Positions 1 to 8,002 of a stretch of 64,000 nt of DNA are shown piece after piece. Position numbers and translations under genes: made by a program. Position 1 is the stretch's first letter; every line of letters starts with the position of its first letter. Below the pieces are notes generated by a model. That model saw nothing but the letters and a program-made list of their open reading frames with translations, made no database searches and was not told the DNA's origin. The DNA lies in the NCBI RefSeq assembly GCF_025244725.1, contig NZ_CP104203.1:992001-1056000 (forward strand), in the 5' to 3' direction. The DNA is from Chryseobacterium oranimense. GTDB lineage: Bacteria; Bacteroidota; Bacteroidia; Flavobacteriales; Weeksellaceae.

Positions 1-2
1 CA

Positions 3-569
3 GTCTACTTTAAAGATCTGAGCCCTAAAGAAAAAGACGAAATTCGTAAGGCGATGGCAGAAGCCAACAAAGCTATGAAAGAAGCAGTAAAAGCCAGAGT
101 GGAAGGAGAGAAAGCCCGTATTGAAGGTATGAAGGCTGGGGAAATAGGAAGAATAGCCGGTGAAAAAGCAAGAATTGTAGGAGAAAAGGCAAGAATTGAT
201 GGAGAAAAAGCCAGGAAAATAGGCGAAGAAGCAAGGCTGGAAGCATTAAAAAGAATTTCGGAAGGTGCTAAGGGAAATGCGTACTTTTTCAAAAGTTCAG
301 GTTCTGATCAGCCATTTTCAGTAAATAAAACCATGGAGCTCCAGGCAGATTACATTAAGAAGGATGCCAAAGGAAATTTCGCCATGAACAGAGTGAAAGC
401 ATTTAATGTAAACGGCTGGGATGATATAAAAGTTTTTGTTGATGGAAAAGAAGTCAGCAAAGCTGAATTTGAAGCAATAAAACCTGAAAATATTGCAAGT
501 TTTACTGTTAATAAAGAAAATACAGGCAGTTTTAAAAGAGGCGAAATAAGAGTTCAGACAAAAAAATAA
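3..569 (+). CDS. C-terminal part of a probable M56/BlaR1-like membrane protein (5' truncated)
   Basis: The reading frame is open from the window's left edge, so this is the C-terminal part of a longer protein; the first ATG in frame (position 54) is internal. The visible part begins with a very charged helical stretch. From position 99 to about 245 it is built of seven-residue units rich in Gly-Glu-Lys-Ala-Arg, which should form a long helix or coiled coil. A small globular end follows, with a V-D-G-K-E-V-S-K segment and an E-N-I-A-S-F segment. Tails of this kind, with a 'VDGKE..' domain, occur in Bacteroidota M56 (BlaR1-like) metallopeptidases, but the catalytic domain lies outside the window, so the family call is an inference. 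The GLPGLI gene downstream fits an envelope setting. Confidence 0.55.
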   Translation, partial: VYFKDLSPKEKDEIRKAMAEANKAMKEAVKARVEGEKARIEGMKAGEIGRIAGEKARIVGEKARIDGEKARKIGEEARLEALKRISEGAKGNAYFFKSSGSDQPFSVNKTMELQADYIKKDAKGNFAMNRVKAFNVNGWDDIKVFVDGKEVSKAEFEAIKPENIASFTVNKENTGSFKRGEIRVQTKK

Positions 570-576
570 GTACCAC

Positions 577-613
577 AAAGCTTTGTTAATTGTATATTAG
601 CAAAGCTTTTTTT
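577..613 (+). terminator. Rho-independent terminator after the M56-like gene
   Basis: Stem arms AAAGCTTTG (577-585) and CAAAGCTTT (601-609) are exact complements and run into a T-rich tract. Confidence 0.8.
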
Positions 614-630
614 ATTAATAAATTCAAATT

Positions 631-1536
631 ATGAAAACAAAAATTTTATTTTTTTTACTTCTGGGAATGCTTGCCGGAGCCCAGACCAACAGATTCTTTT
701 ATGAATATAAGTTCATTCCCGATTCAAACAATAAGGAAGATGTGAAAAAGGAAATGATGCTCCTGGACATTAATAAAGCCGGATCCGCCTATTACAGCCA
801 TGACAAATTTGTTGCAGATTCCACCTCAAGAGCAGATTTGCAGAAACAAATAAATTCAGGAAGCGGAAACATCAGCATCAACAGAAGAGAAAGACCGGGA
901 CAGGTTTCGTACAAAGTGACCAAAAGCTATCCTGAATTCAAAACTTACCTTTTTACCAATATCAGCACAGATAAATACAAAATCCTGGAAGATAAAAAAC
1001 CGGAGTGGAAAATTCTTCCGGATAAACAAAAAATAGGGGAGTACAATGCCCAGAAAGCTGTAACAAGTTATGGCGGAAGAGAATGGACAGCATGGTTTTC
1101 GTCAGATATCCCTTTTCAGGACGGACCTTATAAATTTTATGGCCTTCCGGGACTGATCGTAAAATTAGAAGATTCTACAGGTTCGCACATTATGACTTTG
1201 GTAGGTAATAAGACCATATCAACTCCTGCAGAAGAAAATGAAGCTCAGCTTCCGGATAATGTAAGAATCCTGGGAATGGGAACCAAAGAACTGGAAATTA
1301 CCAAAGACCAGTACAAAAAAGTTTGGAAAGCTTACGTGAATGATCCTACCAAAAATATGAGAGAAATGATGATGAAAAATGTAGGTGATTCCAATACAAA
1401 AATGGTATTTAAGATGAAAACCCAGGACGGGAAAGAACTATCGGATCCCAATCAGGTATTCAAAGAAATGGAAAAAAGAACAAAAGAATCACTTCAAAAA
1501 AATAACAACCCGATCGAGCCGGATTTGACGAAGTAA
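631..1536 (+). CDS. GLPGLI family secreted protein
   Basis: A 301-residue protein with a Bacteroidota signal peptide (MKTK, hydrophobic core, A-G-A-Q at about residue 18), so it is exported. The family-naming motif G-L-P-G-L-I sits near residue 173, preceded by Y-K-F-Y, exactly as in the GLPGLI family (TIGR01200-type), a group largely confined to Bacteroidota. Members have no established biochemical role. The C-terminus is highly charged (M-R-E-M-M-M-K and K-E-M-E-K-R-T-K). It follows the truncated M56-like gene on the same strand, but a terminator separates them. Family membership is certain; function is unknown. Confidence 0.9.
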   Translation: MKTKILFFLLLGMLAGAQTNRFFYEYKFIPDSNNKEDVKKEMMLLDINKAGSAYYSHDKFVADSTSRADLQKQINSGSGNISINRRERPGQVSYKVTKSYPEFKTYLFTNISTDKYKILEDKKPEWKILPDKQKIGEYNAQKAVTSYGGREWTAWFSSDIPFQDGPYKFYGLPGLIVKLEDSTGSHIMTLVGNKTISTPAEENEAQLPDNVRILGMGTKELEITKDQYKKVWKAYVNDPTKNMREMMMKNVGDSNTKMVFKMKTQDGKELSDPNQVFKEMEKRTKESLQKNNNPIEPDLTK

Positions 1537-1560
1537 ATTCTATGATTTTTAAGATACAGC

Positions 1561-1591
1561 AGGATGGTTATTAATGACCATCCTTTCTTTT
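1561..1591 (+). terminator. Rho-independent terminator after the GLPGLI gene
   Basis: AGGATGGT (1561-1568) pairs exactly with ACCATCCT (1577-1584), followed by a T-rich run. Confidence 0.8.
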
Positions 1592-1608
1592 TGCCGATTA
1601 TCGTAATT

Positions 1609-1643
1609 TTAAACCTTAAACCTTAAACCTTAAACCCTAAACC
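1609..1643 (+). repeat. Heptamer tandem repeat (TTAAACC)x5 abutting a start codon
   Basis: Four perfect TTAAACC units and a fifth, CTAAACC, lie head to tail. One base separates the array from the ATG at 1645. It occupies the place where a leader or ribosome binding site would be. Confidence 0.9.
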
Positions 1644-1644
1644 C

Positions 1645-2208
1645 ATGACAGAAAAGGAAAAATGCGAGGCCGGACTTTTATACAATGCGAATTATGACCA
1701 GCAGCTGATCAGCGAACGGGTAGCGTGCAAAGATCTTTGTCTGGAATATAATGCCCTGAAAAATTCAGATACCCAAAACAGAAACGGGCTGATCAAAAGA
1801 ATTCTTGGAAGTACAAAAGAAAATATCTGCATAGAACCTTCTTTCTGGTGCGATTACGGATACAATATTCAAACCGGTGAGAATTTCTATGCCAATCATA
1901 ACCTGATCATTTTAGACTGTGCAAAAGTAAAGTTCGGGGATAATGTTTTTATAGGCCCCAACTGCAGTTTTTATACCGCAGGACATCCGTTGGACGTAAA
2001 ACAGCGAAACGAAGGCCTTGAATATGCCCATCCTATTACGGTTGGCGATAATGTATGGCTGGGAGGAAATGTAGTGGTTCTTCCCGGTGTCACCATTGGA
2101 AACAATACGGTAATAGGAGCGGGAAGTGTGGTCACCAAAGATATTCCGGACAACGTTGTCGCCGTGGGGAATCCGTGCAGGGTGATTAAAAATATAGATG
2201 AAAAATAA
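1645..2208 (+). CDS. maa: Maltose/galactoside O-acetyltransferase family protein
   Basis: A 187-residue left-handed beta-helix acyltransferase. The N-terminal maltose-acetyltransferase cap is recognisable (E-K-C-E-A-G-L-L-Y near residues 5-13), followed by hexapeptide-repeat strands (I-G-P-N-C-S-F-Y-T-A-G-H-P, V-G-D-N-V-W-L-G-G, V-L-P-G-V-T-I-G). The catalytic histidine is in the A-G-H-P motif near residue 114. The family transfers acetyl from acetyl-CoA to the 6-hydroxyl of sugars in the cytoplasm. Length matches E. coli Maa (about 183). It stands alone between terminators, converging on the transaldolase gene. The start codon directly follows a heptamer array. The true sugar substrate cannot be read from sequence. 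Confidence 0.88.
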   Translation: MTEKEKCEAGLLYNANYDQQLISERVACKDLCLEYNALKNSDTQNRNGLIKRILGSTKENICIEPSFWCDYGYNIQTGENFYANHNLIILDCAKVKFGDNVFIGPNCSFYTAGHPLDVKQRNEGLEYAHPITVGDNVWLGGNVVVLPGVTIGNNTVIGAGSVVTKDIPDNVVAVGNPCRVIKNIDEK

Positions 2209-2233
2209 TTTTGATCGATTATTTAAATAAAGA

Positions 2234-2264
2234 AAAATCCCGGAACAGAAGTTTCGGGATTTTA
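2234..2264. terminator. Bidirectional terminator between maa and the transaldolase gene
   Basis: A-rich tract, the stem AATCCCGGAAC / GTTTCGGGATT and a T-rich tract give a hairpin usable on both strands of this convergent pair. Confidence 0.8.
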
Positions 2265-2286
2265 TATGTTCAATTGTGGTCAGTTA

Positions 2287-2940
2287 TTAAGCTAATTTCT
2301 GAGAATCTGCAACAAACTGAGCCAATCCGCTGTCTGTTAGCGGGTGCTTCAGTAAGCTCAAGATCGGAGGAAGCGGAGATGTAATAACATCTGCTCCAAT
2401 CTTAGCACAGTCGATGATATGCATAGAATGACGGATAGATGCCGCTAAGATCTCAGTCTCATACATATAGTTATCGAAAATTAATCTGATTTCCTGGATA
2501 AGACCTAATCCGTCTGTAGAAATATCATCCAGTCTTCCAAGGAAAGGAGAAACATAAGTAGCACCTGCTTTAGCTGCTAAAAGTGCCTGTCCTGCAGAGA
2601 AAATAAGTGTACAGTTTGTTTTGATCCCCTTATCGGAAAAATATTTTAATGCTTTGATTCCGTCTTTGATCATTGGGATCTTTACTACGATATTCGGGTG
2701 GATTGCTGCCAATTCGTCCCCTTCTTTGATCATTTCCTCATAAGTTGTGGAAAGTACTTCAGCAGAAATATCTCCGTCTACAAGCTCACAGATCGTTTTA
2801 TAATGATTTTTGATCGCTTCGTTTCCCTGAATTCCTTCTTTTGCCATTAAGGAAGGATTGGTGGTTACTCCATCCAGAATTCCAAGATCTCTTGCTTCTT
2901 TGATTTGCTCTAAATTGGCTGTGTCAATAAAAAATTTCAT
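2287..2940 (-). CDS. tal: Transaldolase, fructose-6-phosphate aldolase-like short form
   Basis: A 217-residue TIM-barrel protein starting M-K-F-F-I-D-T-A-N, the typical opening of the short (type 3B/FSA-like) transaldolases. Diagnostic segments are D-G-V-T-T-N-P-S-L (residues 24-32), V-V-K-I-P-M with the Schiff-base lysine near residue 87, and N-C-T-L-I-F-S. In Bacteroidota this short enzyme is normally annotated as the transaldolase of the non-oxidative pentose phosphate pathway, moving a dihydroxyacetone unit between sugar phosphates; some relatives act as fructose-6-phosphate aldolases. Sequence alone does not separate the two. It is a single-gene unit, and a TATCTTTG element on its strand (2964-2971) could be the promoter -7 box. 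Confidence 0.92.
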   Translation of the reverse strand: MKFFIDTANLEQIKEARDLGILDGVTTNPSLMAKEGIQGNEAIKNHYKTICELVDGDISAEVLSTTYEEMIKEGDELAAIHPNIVVKIPMIKDGIKALKYFSDKGIKTNCTLIFSAGQALLAAKAGATYVSPFLGRLDDISTDGLGLIQEIRLIFDNYMYETEILAASIRHSMHIIDCAKIGADVITSPLPPILSLLKHPLTDSGLAQFVADSQKLA

Positions 2941-3005
2941 TTCGTTCGATAGATTTATTCCTGCAAAGATAATGATTCCCTTTGTGAGTGGAAAATTTTA
3001 ATTTT

Positions 3006-3048
3006 GTTAGAAGTTAGAAGTTAGAAGATGAAGGATGGAGGATGGAGG
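3006..3048. repeat. Two adjacent heptamer arrays, GTTAGAA x3 and GATGGAG-like x3
   Basis: GTTAGAA is repeated three times at 3006-3026. Three GAT(G/A)(G/A)AG units follow at 3027-3047. No gene covers this. Confidence 0.75.
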
Positions 3049-3095
3049 AAAATTATGAAGGATAGTTTATAACTCATAATTTATTAGTATTCTTT

Positions 3096-3143
3096 CTCAA
3101 ACACTCAAACTCTCAGACCCTAATACTCTCAAACCCTCAAACC
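3096..3143. repeat. Octamer tandem array CTCAAACY x6, two units degenerate
   Basis: Six 8-base units run from 3096 to 3143: four are CTCAAAC plus one base, and two are diverged (CTCAGACC, CTAATACT). The array lies just upstream of the DUF1905-type gene. Confidence 0.75.
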
Positions 3144-3177
3144 TAACATTTCCCATAAAACACTACATTTGTTAAAC

Positions 3178-3666
3178 ATGAAAAGCAGCAGTTTTACAGC
3201 CACACTGGAAATTATAGGGATTAATCCTTTTGTTTTCGTTCCTGAAGATATCCTAACTGAAATTTTCAGAGCTGCGGGAAAGGATAAAAGCCCTATTCCC
3301 GTAAAAGGAACCGTAAACGGAAAAGAATTTAAGCAGAACCTGATGAAATATTTAGGTGAATGGAGACTGTATGTCAATCTTTTAATGTTGAAAAATTCCC
3401 CTAAAAGAATTGGAGAAACTCTGGAAATTTCAATAGAATATGATGATTCGGACAGAAGCATTTCCATCCATCCAAAACTGGATGCAGCCATTAAGGAAAG
3501 TCCCGTAGCCATCCGGAATTTTGAAAATCTGACTCCGTCCAGAAGACATGAGCTGATCCGGTATATCAACAACCTGAAGACGGATGCCAGCATCGAAAGG
3601 AATATCGAAAAGATCATCCGGCATCTTCATGGGGAAACCGATTTCTTTGGAAAAAGAATTGAATAG
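3178..3666 (+). CDS. DUF1905/YdeI-like domain protein
   Basis: A 162-residue soluble protein. The N-terminal about 95 residues match the DUF1905 pattern: F-T-A-T-L-E, then I-P-V-K-G-T-V-N-G, then the conserved N-L-M-K-Y-L-G-E-W-R-L-Y-V-N segment. The C-terminal half resembles the helical YdeI/OmpD-associated domain (L-T-P-S-R-R-H-E-L-I-R-Y-I). Family members have no settled biochemical role. The ATG at 3178 is preferred to an in-frame TTG at 3169 because it begins the conserved core and needs no rare start. Six octamer repeats lie upstream. It is a single gene. Confidence 0.75.
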   Translation: MKSSSFTATLEIIGINPFVFVPEDILTEIFRAAGKDKSPIPVKGTVNGKEFKQNLMKYLGEWRLYVNLLMLKNSPKRIGETLEISIEYDDSDRSISIHPKLDAAIKESPVAIRNFENLTPSRRHELIRYINNLKTDASIERNIEKIIRHLHGETDFFGKRIE

Positions 3667-3792
3667 TCTTAAACCATTAAGGAAAATTAAAAAATTAATT
3701 AAGTAATAAGATGTTGAAGAATTTCTTAATAATCTAAATCACTTACTAAATCTTAATGGTTCCAAAACAGGATTTAAATAGGTAAGCACATA

Positions 3793-3827
3793 AAAAAATC
3801 CGGAAATTTTTTCCGGATTTTGTTTTT
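3793..3827. terminator. Bidirectional terminator between the DUF1905 and TPR genes
   Basis: AAAATCCGGAAA and TTTCCGGATTTT are exact complements flanked by A and T runs, between convergent genes. Confidence 0.8.
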
Positions 3828-3829
3828 AA

Positions 3830-4402
3830 TTATGAGTTTAAAGTTTTGCTGAGCTTTAAAGCATCCTGATTGGTAGGATCATATTCTAAAGATTTAGCAA
3901 TATGTGTTTTTGCTTTAGCAGGGTCACTTTTTTGTTCTGTAAAGGCAAGATAAAAATAGGCGTATGCCAGGTTTTTCTTATTTTGTTCTACTTCTTCGGG
4001 CTTTACAGTTGCAATATACTTTTCATAGGCAAGTTTTGCGTTAGCATCATCTTTAGCTGACTGATAAGCGTAAGCCTGGCTGTAATAAGACGGAGCCCAG
4101 TCCGGTAATAAAGCTGATATTTTTTTCCAGGTATCAACTGCATTGGTCCAGTCTGATGCGTCCTGATAAGCTGTAGCCAGTTTTGCCAGCGCATCCGTAT
4201 CTTTTGGATTGGCTTCAATCTGTTTTTTAAGACCTTCAACGGTTGAATTGCTTCCTGCCTGAGCAGTAGTGGTTGTAGTAGTATTAGTTGTAGTAGTGTT
4301 GGCAGTATCAACTTTGGTTGTTTGCGCATTTACCAAACTTGCTGTTCCTGCAAATAGTAACCCTAAGAATAAGTTTTTGATGTTAATTTTAGTCATTTTC
4401 AT
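3830..4402 (-). CDS. Secreted tetratricopeptide-repeat protein
   Basis: A 190-residue protein with a signal peptide ending A-S-L-V-N-A-Q (about residue 27), a low-complexity Thr/Asn linker (residues 32-50) and three to four TPR helix pairs: D-T-D-A-L-A-K-L-A-T-A-Y, D-W-A-P-S-Y-Y-S-Q-A-Y-A-Y, and K-S-L-E-Y-D-P-T-N-Q-D-A-L near the end. TPR units bind other proteins; the protein should be periplasmic or surface-facing. Its partner is not apparent from the neighbours. ATGs at 4402 and 4396 are both possible starts, differing by two residues. The Thr run is encoded by near-repetitive codons (about 4265-4310). Confidence 0.8.
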   Translation of the reverse strand: MKMTKINIKNLFLGLLFAGTASLVNAQTTKVDTANTTTTNTTTTTTAQAGSNSTVEGLKKQIEANPKDTDALAKLATAYQDASDWTNAVDTWKKISALLPDWAPSYYSQAYAYQSAKDDANAKLAYEKYIATVKPEEVEQNKKNLAYAYFYLAFTEQKSDPAKAKTHIAKSLEYDPTNQDALKLSKTLNS

Positions 4403-4525
4403 AATCTTACATTTTAAAATTCTATATTTTGAAATTCAATAATAATTCCATAAAAGCTGAAATTTTAGAAGCTTTAAGTTTTTTTAGAAGATATTAACGG
4501 CTACACTATTTTTTTTAGCTTAATT

Positions 4526-4556
4526 TTTGATTCGTTAGCGATTGAGTTTATCTTTG
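4526..4556 (+). promoter_or_regulatory. Flavobacterial-type promoter of pepE
   Basis: TTTG (4526-4529), a 19-base spacer and TATCTTTG (4549-4556) match the Bacteroidota -33/-7 consensus. The gene starts 37 bases downstream. Confidence 0.75.
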
Positions 4557-4593
4557 TAACTCAACTTTTTTAATAATCAACATAATTTATCGT

Positions 4594-5286
4594 ATGAATA
4601 TTATACTGGCGTCAACTTCTACTATTTTCGGGGGAGAATATCTGGAATACTTAAGAGAAGAAATAATAAAGCTGTATCAAGGAATTGACGAAATCATTTT
4701 CGTTCCTTTTGCCAGACCGGGCGGAATGTCCCATGATGATTACACCGCAAAGGCACGCTCTTTCTTTGAAACTATTCATATTAAAGTAAAGGGCCTTCAT
4801 GAGTTTGAAAATAAAACAGAAGCCCTGAATAATGCCCAGGGATATTTTACAGGAGGAGGAAATACATTCTTACTGGTAAAAACACTTCATGAGGAAGGAC
4901 TGATGTCTGTTCTGAAGGAAAACGTCGAATCAGGGAAAGCCTACCTCGGCTGTAGTGCCGGAAGCAATATCGGGGGACAGAATATGAAAACCACGAATGA
5001 TATGCCTATTGTTTATCCGCCGAGTTTTGACTGTATGGGGCTTGTTCCTTTCAACCTCAATCCGCATTACCTTGATCCGAATCCTGAACTGAAACACAAC
5101 GGGGAAACCAGAGAAACGAGAATCAAAGAATTCCTGACCCAAAATGATCTGAAAGTAATCGGTCTCCGCGAAGGAAACTGGATCAGAAGAACAGGTGACA
5201 GGATCACAGTAGAAGGAACAGAACTCACAAGAATTTTCGAGAAAGATAAAGAACCTTACGAAATAGAAGCGGGAACCTTGCTTTAA
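4594..5286 (+). CDS. pepE: Dipeptidase E (alpha-aspartyl dipeptidase, S51)
   Basis: A 230-residue cytoplasmic serine peptidase that hydrolyses dipeptides with an N-terminal aspartate. Family motifs are intact: G-G-G-N-T-F near residue 88, the nucleophile elbow G-C-S-A-G-S-N with Ser121, N-P-H-Y-L-D with His158, and G-L-R-E-G-N-W with Glu193. These sit one residue from the catalytic positions of Salmonella PepE (Ser120, His157, Glu192), and the length matches. It is a monocistronic unit with a clear promoter. It belongs to the same S51 fold family as the cyanophycinase at 50.5-51.4 kb but is a distinct enzyme. The identification is secure. Confidence 0.95.
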   Translation: MNIILASTSTIFGGEYLEYLREEIIKLYQGIDEIIFVPFARPGGMSHDDYTAKARSFFETIHIKVKGLHEFENKTEALNNAQGYFTGGGNTFLLVKTLHEEGLMSVLKENVESGKAYLGCSAGSNIGGQNMKTTNDMPIVYPPSFDCMGLVPFNLNPHYLDPNPELKHNGETRETRIKEFLTQNDLKVIGLREGNWIRRTGDRITVEGTELTRIFEKDKEPYEIEAGTLL

Positions 5287-5412
5287 ATCACAAAAACAAG
5301 CTCTTATTTTTATTATATTTGATCAGGAATTGATATCATTTTTGTAAAGTCTATTAGAAAGTTTTTACTTAAAGTCCAATATGGCAACTGATTAAAATAA
5401 AGAGTATTAGAA

Positions 5413-5441
5413 TGTCATGCTGAGCGAAGTCGAAGCATTAT
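5413..5441. repeat. 29-bp dispersed repeat, copy 1
   Basis: Begins TGTCATGCTGAGCG and ends GAAGCATTAT. It is identical over 29 bases to 56562-56590 and to the reverse complement of 56505-56533. It lies in the gap between pepE and dacB. Confidence 0.9.
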
Positions 5442-5472
5442 AATTGAAATTTAGATTTATAACAACCTTGTC

Positions 5473-6843
5473 ATGAAAAAAACGCTTACAGTTCTTATAC
5501 TGTCGGTTCAGGTAATATCTGCCCAGAATATCGCCCAGAAGCTGGATAAAGCTACTAAAGACCTGATGGATTCTTCAGGAGCGGTTTCATCCGGCCTATC
5601 ATTTTACGTTACCGATGATAACGGAACGTTTATTTACGAGTATGGGGGTAATAAAGGGCTGTCAACAGCTTCCACACAGAAAATTTTTACTGCCGCTGCA
5701 GCTCTTGAAACTTTAGGTAAAAACTATACTTATAAAACAACGGCAGGATATTCAGGTACTTTATCTGCAGGAACTCTGAACGGGGATTTCGTCATCAGCT
5801 CAAATGGCGATCCTACGTTGGGAAGTTGGCGCTACGATGCCTACAAGCCTGAAAACTTTAAAAGTAAATTGGTTGAAGCTCTTAAAAAGTCAGGAATTGT
5901 AAAAATCTCCGGCAATCTGGTCATTGATGATTCTTATTTTGATCATCAGACGATTCCCGGTGGATGGCCGTGGGATGATCTCGGAAATTATTATGGAGCA
6001 GGAGTCTGGGGAATTAACTGGAGGGAAAACCAGTTTGATATCAACATTAACGGAACAGAGTTTAAAGGATTTTCATATCCTCTGGAAAATGTAAAATGGC
6101 TGAATGACCTGAAAGCAGGAGGAAGTTCAGATCAAAGCCTTATTTTTACTGCACCGCATTCCAATGTCGCATTAATTAACGGGACACTGCCGGCAGGAAA
6201 AACCGTTACTGTTTCCGGAGCTGTTCCTAATCCGCCGGTACAGCTGGGCACAGAAGTAAAGCAATGGCTTAAAGAATCCGGAATTGAAATTTCGGGACAA
6301 GTAATTACTTCTTCGCAGCTGGAATTGGAAGAGAAGCAGGCTCCGGGGGCTGCAAAAAATATTATTCTCACCTACGAGTCTCCAACTTTAGATAAAATTA
6401 TATATTGGTTTTTAAGGAAAAGTGTCAACATGTATGGCGAGACTTTAATTAAAACTTTAGGAAAAGAAAAGAAAGGGAATCCAAGTTTTAAAAGTGGGGT
6501 TGGTTATTTAAAGGAATTCTGGAAATCCAAAGGGATCAACCCGAATATGATCAACTTTGCTGATGGAAGCGGACTTTCACCACAGAATTATGTTGCCGCC
6601 AAAGCTGAAGTCCAGGCTTTACTGTATGCCAGAAAACAACCTTGGTTTGATGTCTATTATGATGGTTTCCCTACTCAGGATAACGGAATGAAGATGAAAA
6701 GCGGGACAATGAGGGATACCAAATCCTTTGCTGGGTATCATACTTCAAAAGAAGGCAAAAAATATGTATTTTCAATCATTATTAATAATTATCAGGGTAG
6801 CGGAGGCGCTGAACTGCAGAAAATTCTGAATGTTTTAAAATAA
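5473..6843 (+). CDS. dacB: D-alanyl-D-alanine carboxypeptidase/endopeptidase (PBP4 type)
   Basis: A 456-residue periplasmic enzyme of the S13 family that trims or cleaves peptidoglycan cross-links. A signal peptide ends near residue 17 (V-I-S-A-Q). The three active-site motifs are present: S-T-Q-K (Ser67-Lys70), S-V-N near residue 318, and K-S-G-T near residue 413. A-D-G-S-G-L-S between the last two is typical of S13 enzymes. Length matches E. coli DacB (477). A histidine kinase starts seven bases after its stop, suggesting co-transcription. The 29-bp dispersed repeat lies just upstream. Confidence 0.93.
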   Translation: MKKTLTVLILSVQVISAQNIAQKLDKATKDLMDSSGAVSSGLSFYVTDDNGTFIYEYGGNKGLSTASTQKIFTAAAALETLGKNYTYKTTAGYSGTLSAGTLNGDFVISSNGDPTLGSWRYDAYKPENFKSKLVEALKKSGIVKISGNLVIDDSYFDHQTIPGGWPWDDLGNYYGAGVWGINWRENQFDININGTEFKGFSYPLENVKWLNDLKAGGSSDQSLIFTAPHSNVALINGTLPAGKTVTVSGAVPNPPVQLGTEVKQWLKESGIEISGQVITSSQLELEEKQAPGAAKNIILTYESPTLDKIIYWFLRKSVNMYGETLIKTLGKEKKGNPSFKSGVGYLKEFWKSKGINPNMINFADGSGLSPQNYVAAKAEVQALLYARKQPWFDVYYDGFPTQDNGMKMKSGTMRDTKSFAGYHTSKEGKKYVFSIIINNYQGSGGAELQKILNVLK

Positions 6844-6850
6844 AAGAACT

Positions 6851-8002
6851 TTGAGGAAATCCATACTTACCAGGCTAAATAACTGGATCATATTTTTACT
6901 GATGACTGTAGTAGTCGTCACTATTGTGGTTGCTTCAACAATTCTTATTAATTTTCTCCGGAAAGAGGAAATCAAACGGGTAGATATCCTGGTAAGTGCC
7001 CTGAAATTTCAGCAGGAAGTTACCCCAAGCCTGGAAGTTCAGGAACTGATCCTAAAAATATACAGTTCCAACAATACTATTCCAATGATTGTACTGGACA
7101 AGGACGACAAACCTATGGTTCATAAGAACATTCCTCAGGAAATAGAAAATGATCCTGTACAGATTACCCTTCTGGCCAAAAAAATGGCAAAAAGCTATCC
7201 TCCCATTGAAATTAAAATTCCGGAGGGAAATAACCAGTTTGTTTACTATGATAACTCGAGGTTACTGAACGATTTAAGATATTCACCTTTTATACTCGGC
7301 TTTTTTATTCTTTGCTATTTCCTGTTTTCATTCTGGTTTTTAAGGACAATCAAAAAAACAGATGAAGGCTATCTCTGGGCAGGACTTGCTAAAGAAACGG
7401 CTCACCAGATCGGAACGCCTTTATCCTCGATGATAGGCTGGATGGAGATTATGAAGCTGGACAATCCTGAGTCTGAAGGTGTACACGAGATAGAAAAAGA
7501 TATTGAAAGACTGAGGACCATCTCCGAACGTTTTTCTAAAATCGGTTCGGTTCCTGAACTGAATGACATGAATTTCAATGAAACGATTGTAGAGAATTAT
7601 AATTACCTCAAAACAAGGATTTCAAAAAAGATCAATTTCAGTCTGCACCTTCCGATCTATACAATTCTGGTTCCTCACAATAAGATCCTGATGAGCTGGG
7701 TTATTGAAAATCTTGTGAAAAATGCCGTAGATGCTATGAAAGGGGAAGGTACATTAGATATGTATGTTTTTGAAAGAAATAAAAATATCCTCATCGAGGT
7801 AAAAGATTCCGGAAGCGGAATGACCAAGCAGCAGGCAAGAAATGCTTTTAAACCGGGATATTCAACTAAAAAAAGAGGCTGGGGGCTTGGACTTTCACTG
7901 GCCAGAAGGGTTATTCATGAATACCACAACGGGGACATTAAAATTTCACAGACTGAAGTAGGAAAGGGAAGCACCTTCAGAATTACCATTAAAAAAGTGT
8001 AA
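6851..8002 (+). CDS. Orphan membrane sensor histidine kinase
   Basis: A 383-residue inner-membrane kinase. TM1 is at about residues 12-35, a roughly 110-residue sensor domain faces the periplasm, and TM2 is at about 147-165. The H-box is E-T-A-H-Q-I-G-T-P-L with the phospho-acceptor His185. N (E-N-L-V-K-N-A-V-D-A-M), G1 (D-S-G-S-G-M) and G2 (G-W-G-L-G-L) boxes are complete. The start is taken as TTG at 6851: there is an in-frame stop at 6836, no ATG between, and the next ATG would cut TM1. No response regulator is adjacent. The seven-base gap after dacB suggests a cell-envelope stimulus, which is an inference. Confidence 0.88.
   Translation: MRKSILTRLNNWIIFLLMTVVVVTIVVASTILINFLRKEEIKRVDILVSALKFQQEVTPSLEVQELILKIYSSNNTIPMIVLDKDDKPMVHKNIPQEIENDPVQITLLAKKMAKSYPPIEIKIPEGNNQFVYYDNSRLLNDLRYSPFILGFFILCYFLFSFWFLRTIKKTDEGYLWAGLAKETAHQIGTPLSSMIGWMEIMKLDNPESEGVHEIEKDIERLRTISERFSKIGSVPELNDMNFNETIVENYNYLKTRISKKINFSLHLPIYTILVPHNKILMSWVIENLVKNAVDAMKGEGTLDMYVFERNKNILIEVKDSGSGMTKQQARNAFKPGYSTKKRGWGLGLSLARRVIHEYHNGDIKISQTEVGKGSTFRITIKKV

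Noticed and set aside
5..292. 95-codon minus-strand frame with Ser-Pro-Ala-Phe repeats
   Set aside because: Its repeats are the reverse reading of the heptad-coding region of the M56-like gene; an artefact of repetitive codons.
1609..1643. Telomere-like or CRISPR-like array
   Set aside because: Units are only seven bases with no spacers; it is a simple tandem repeat.
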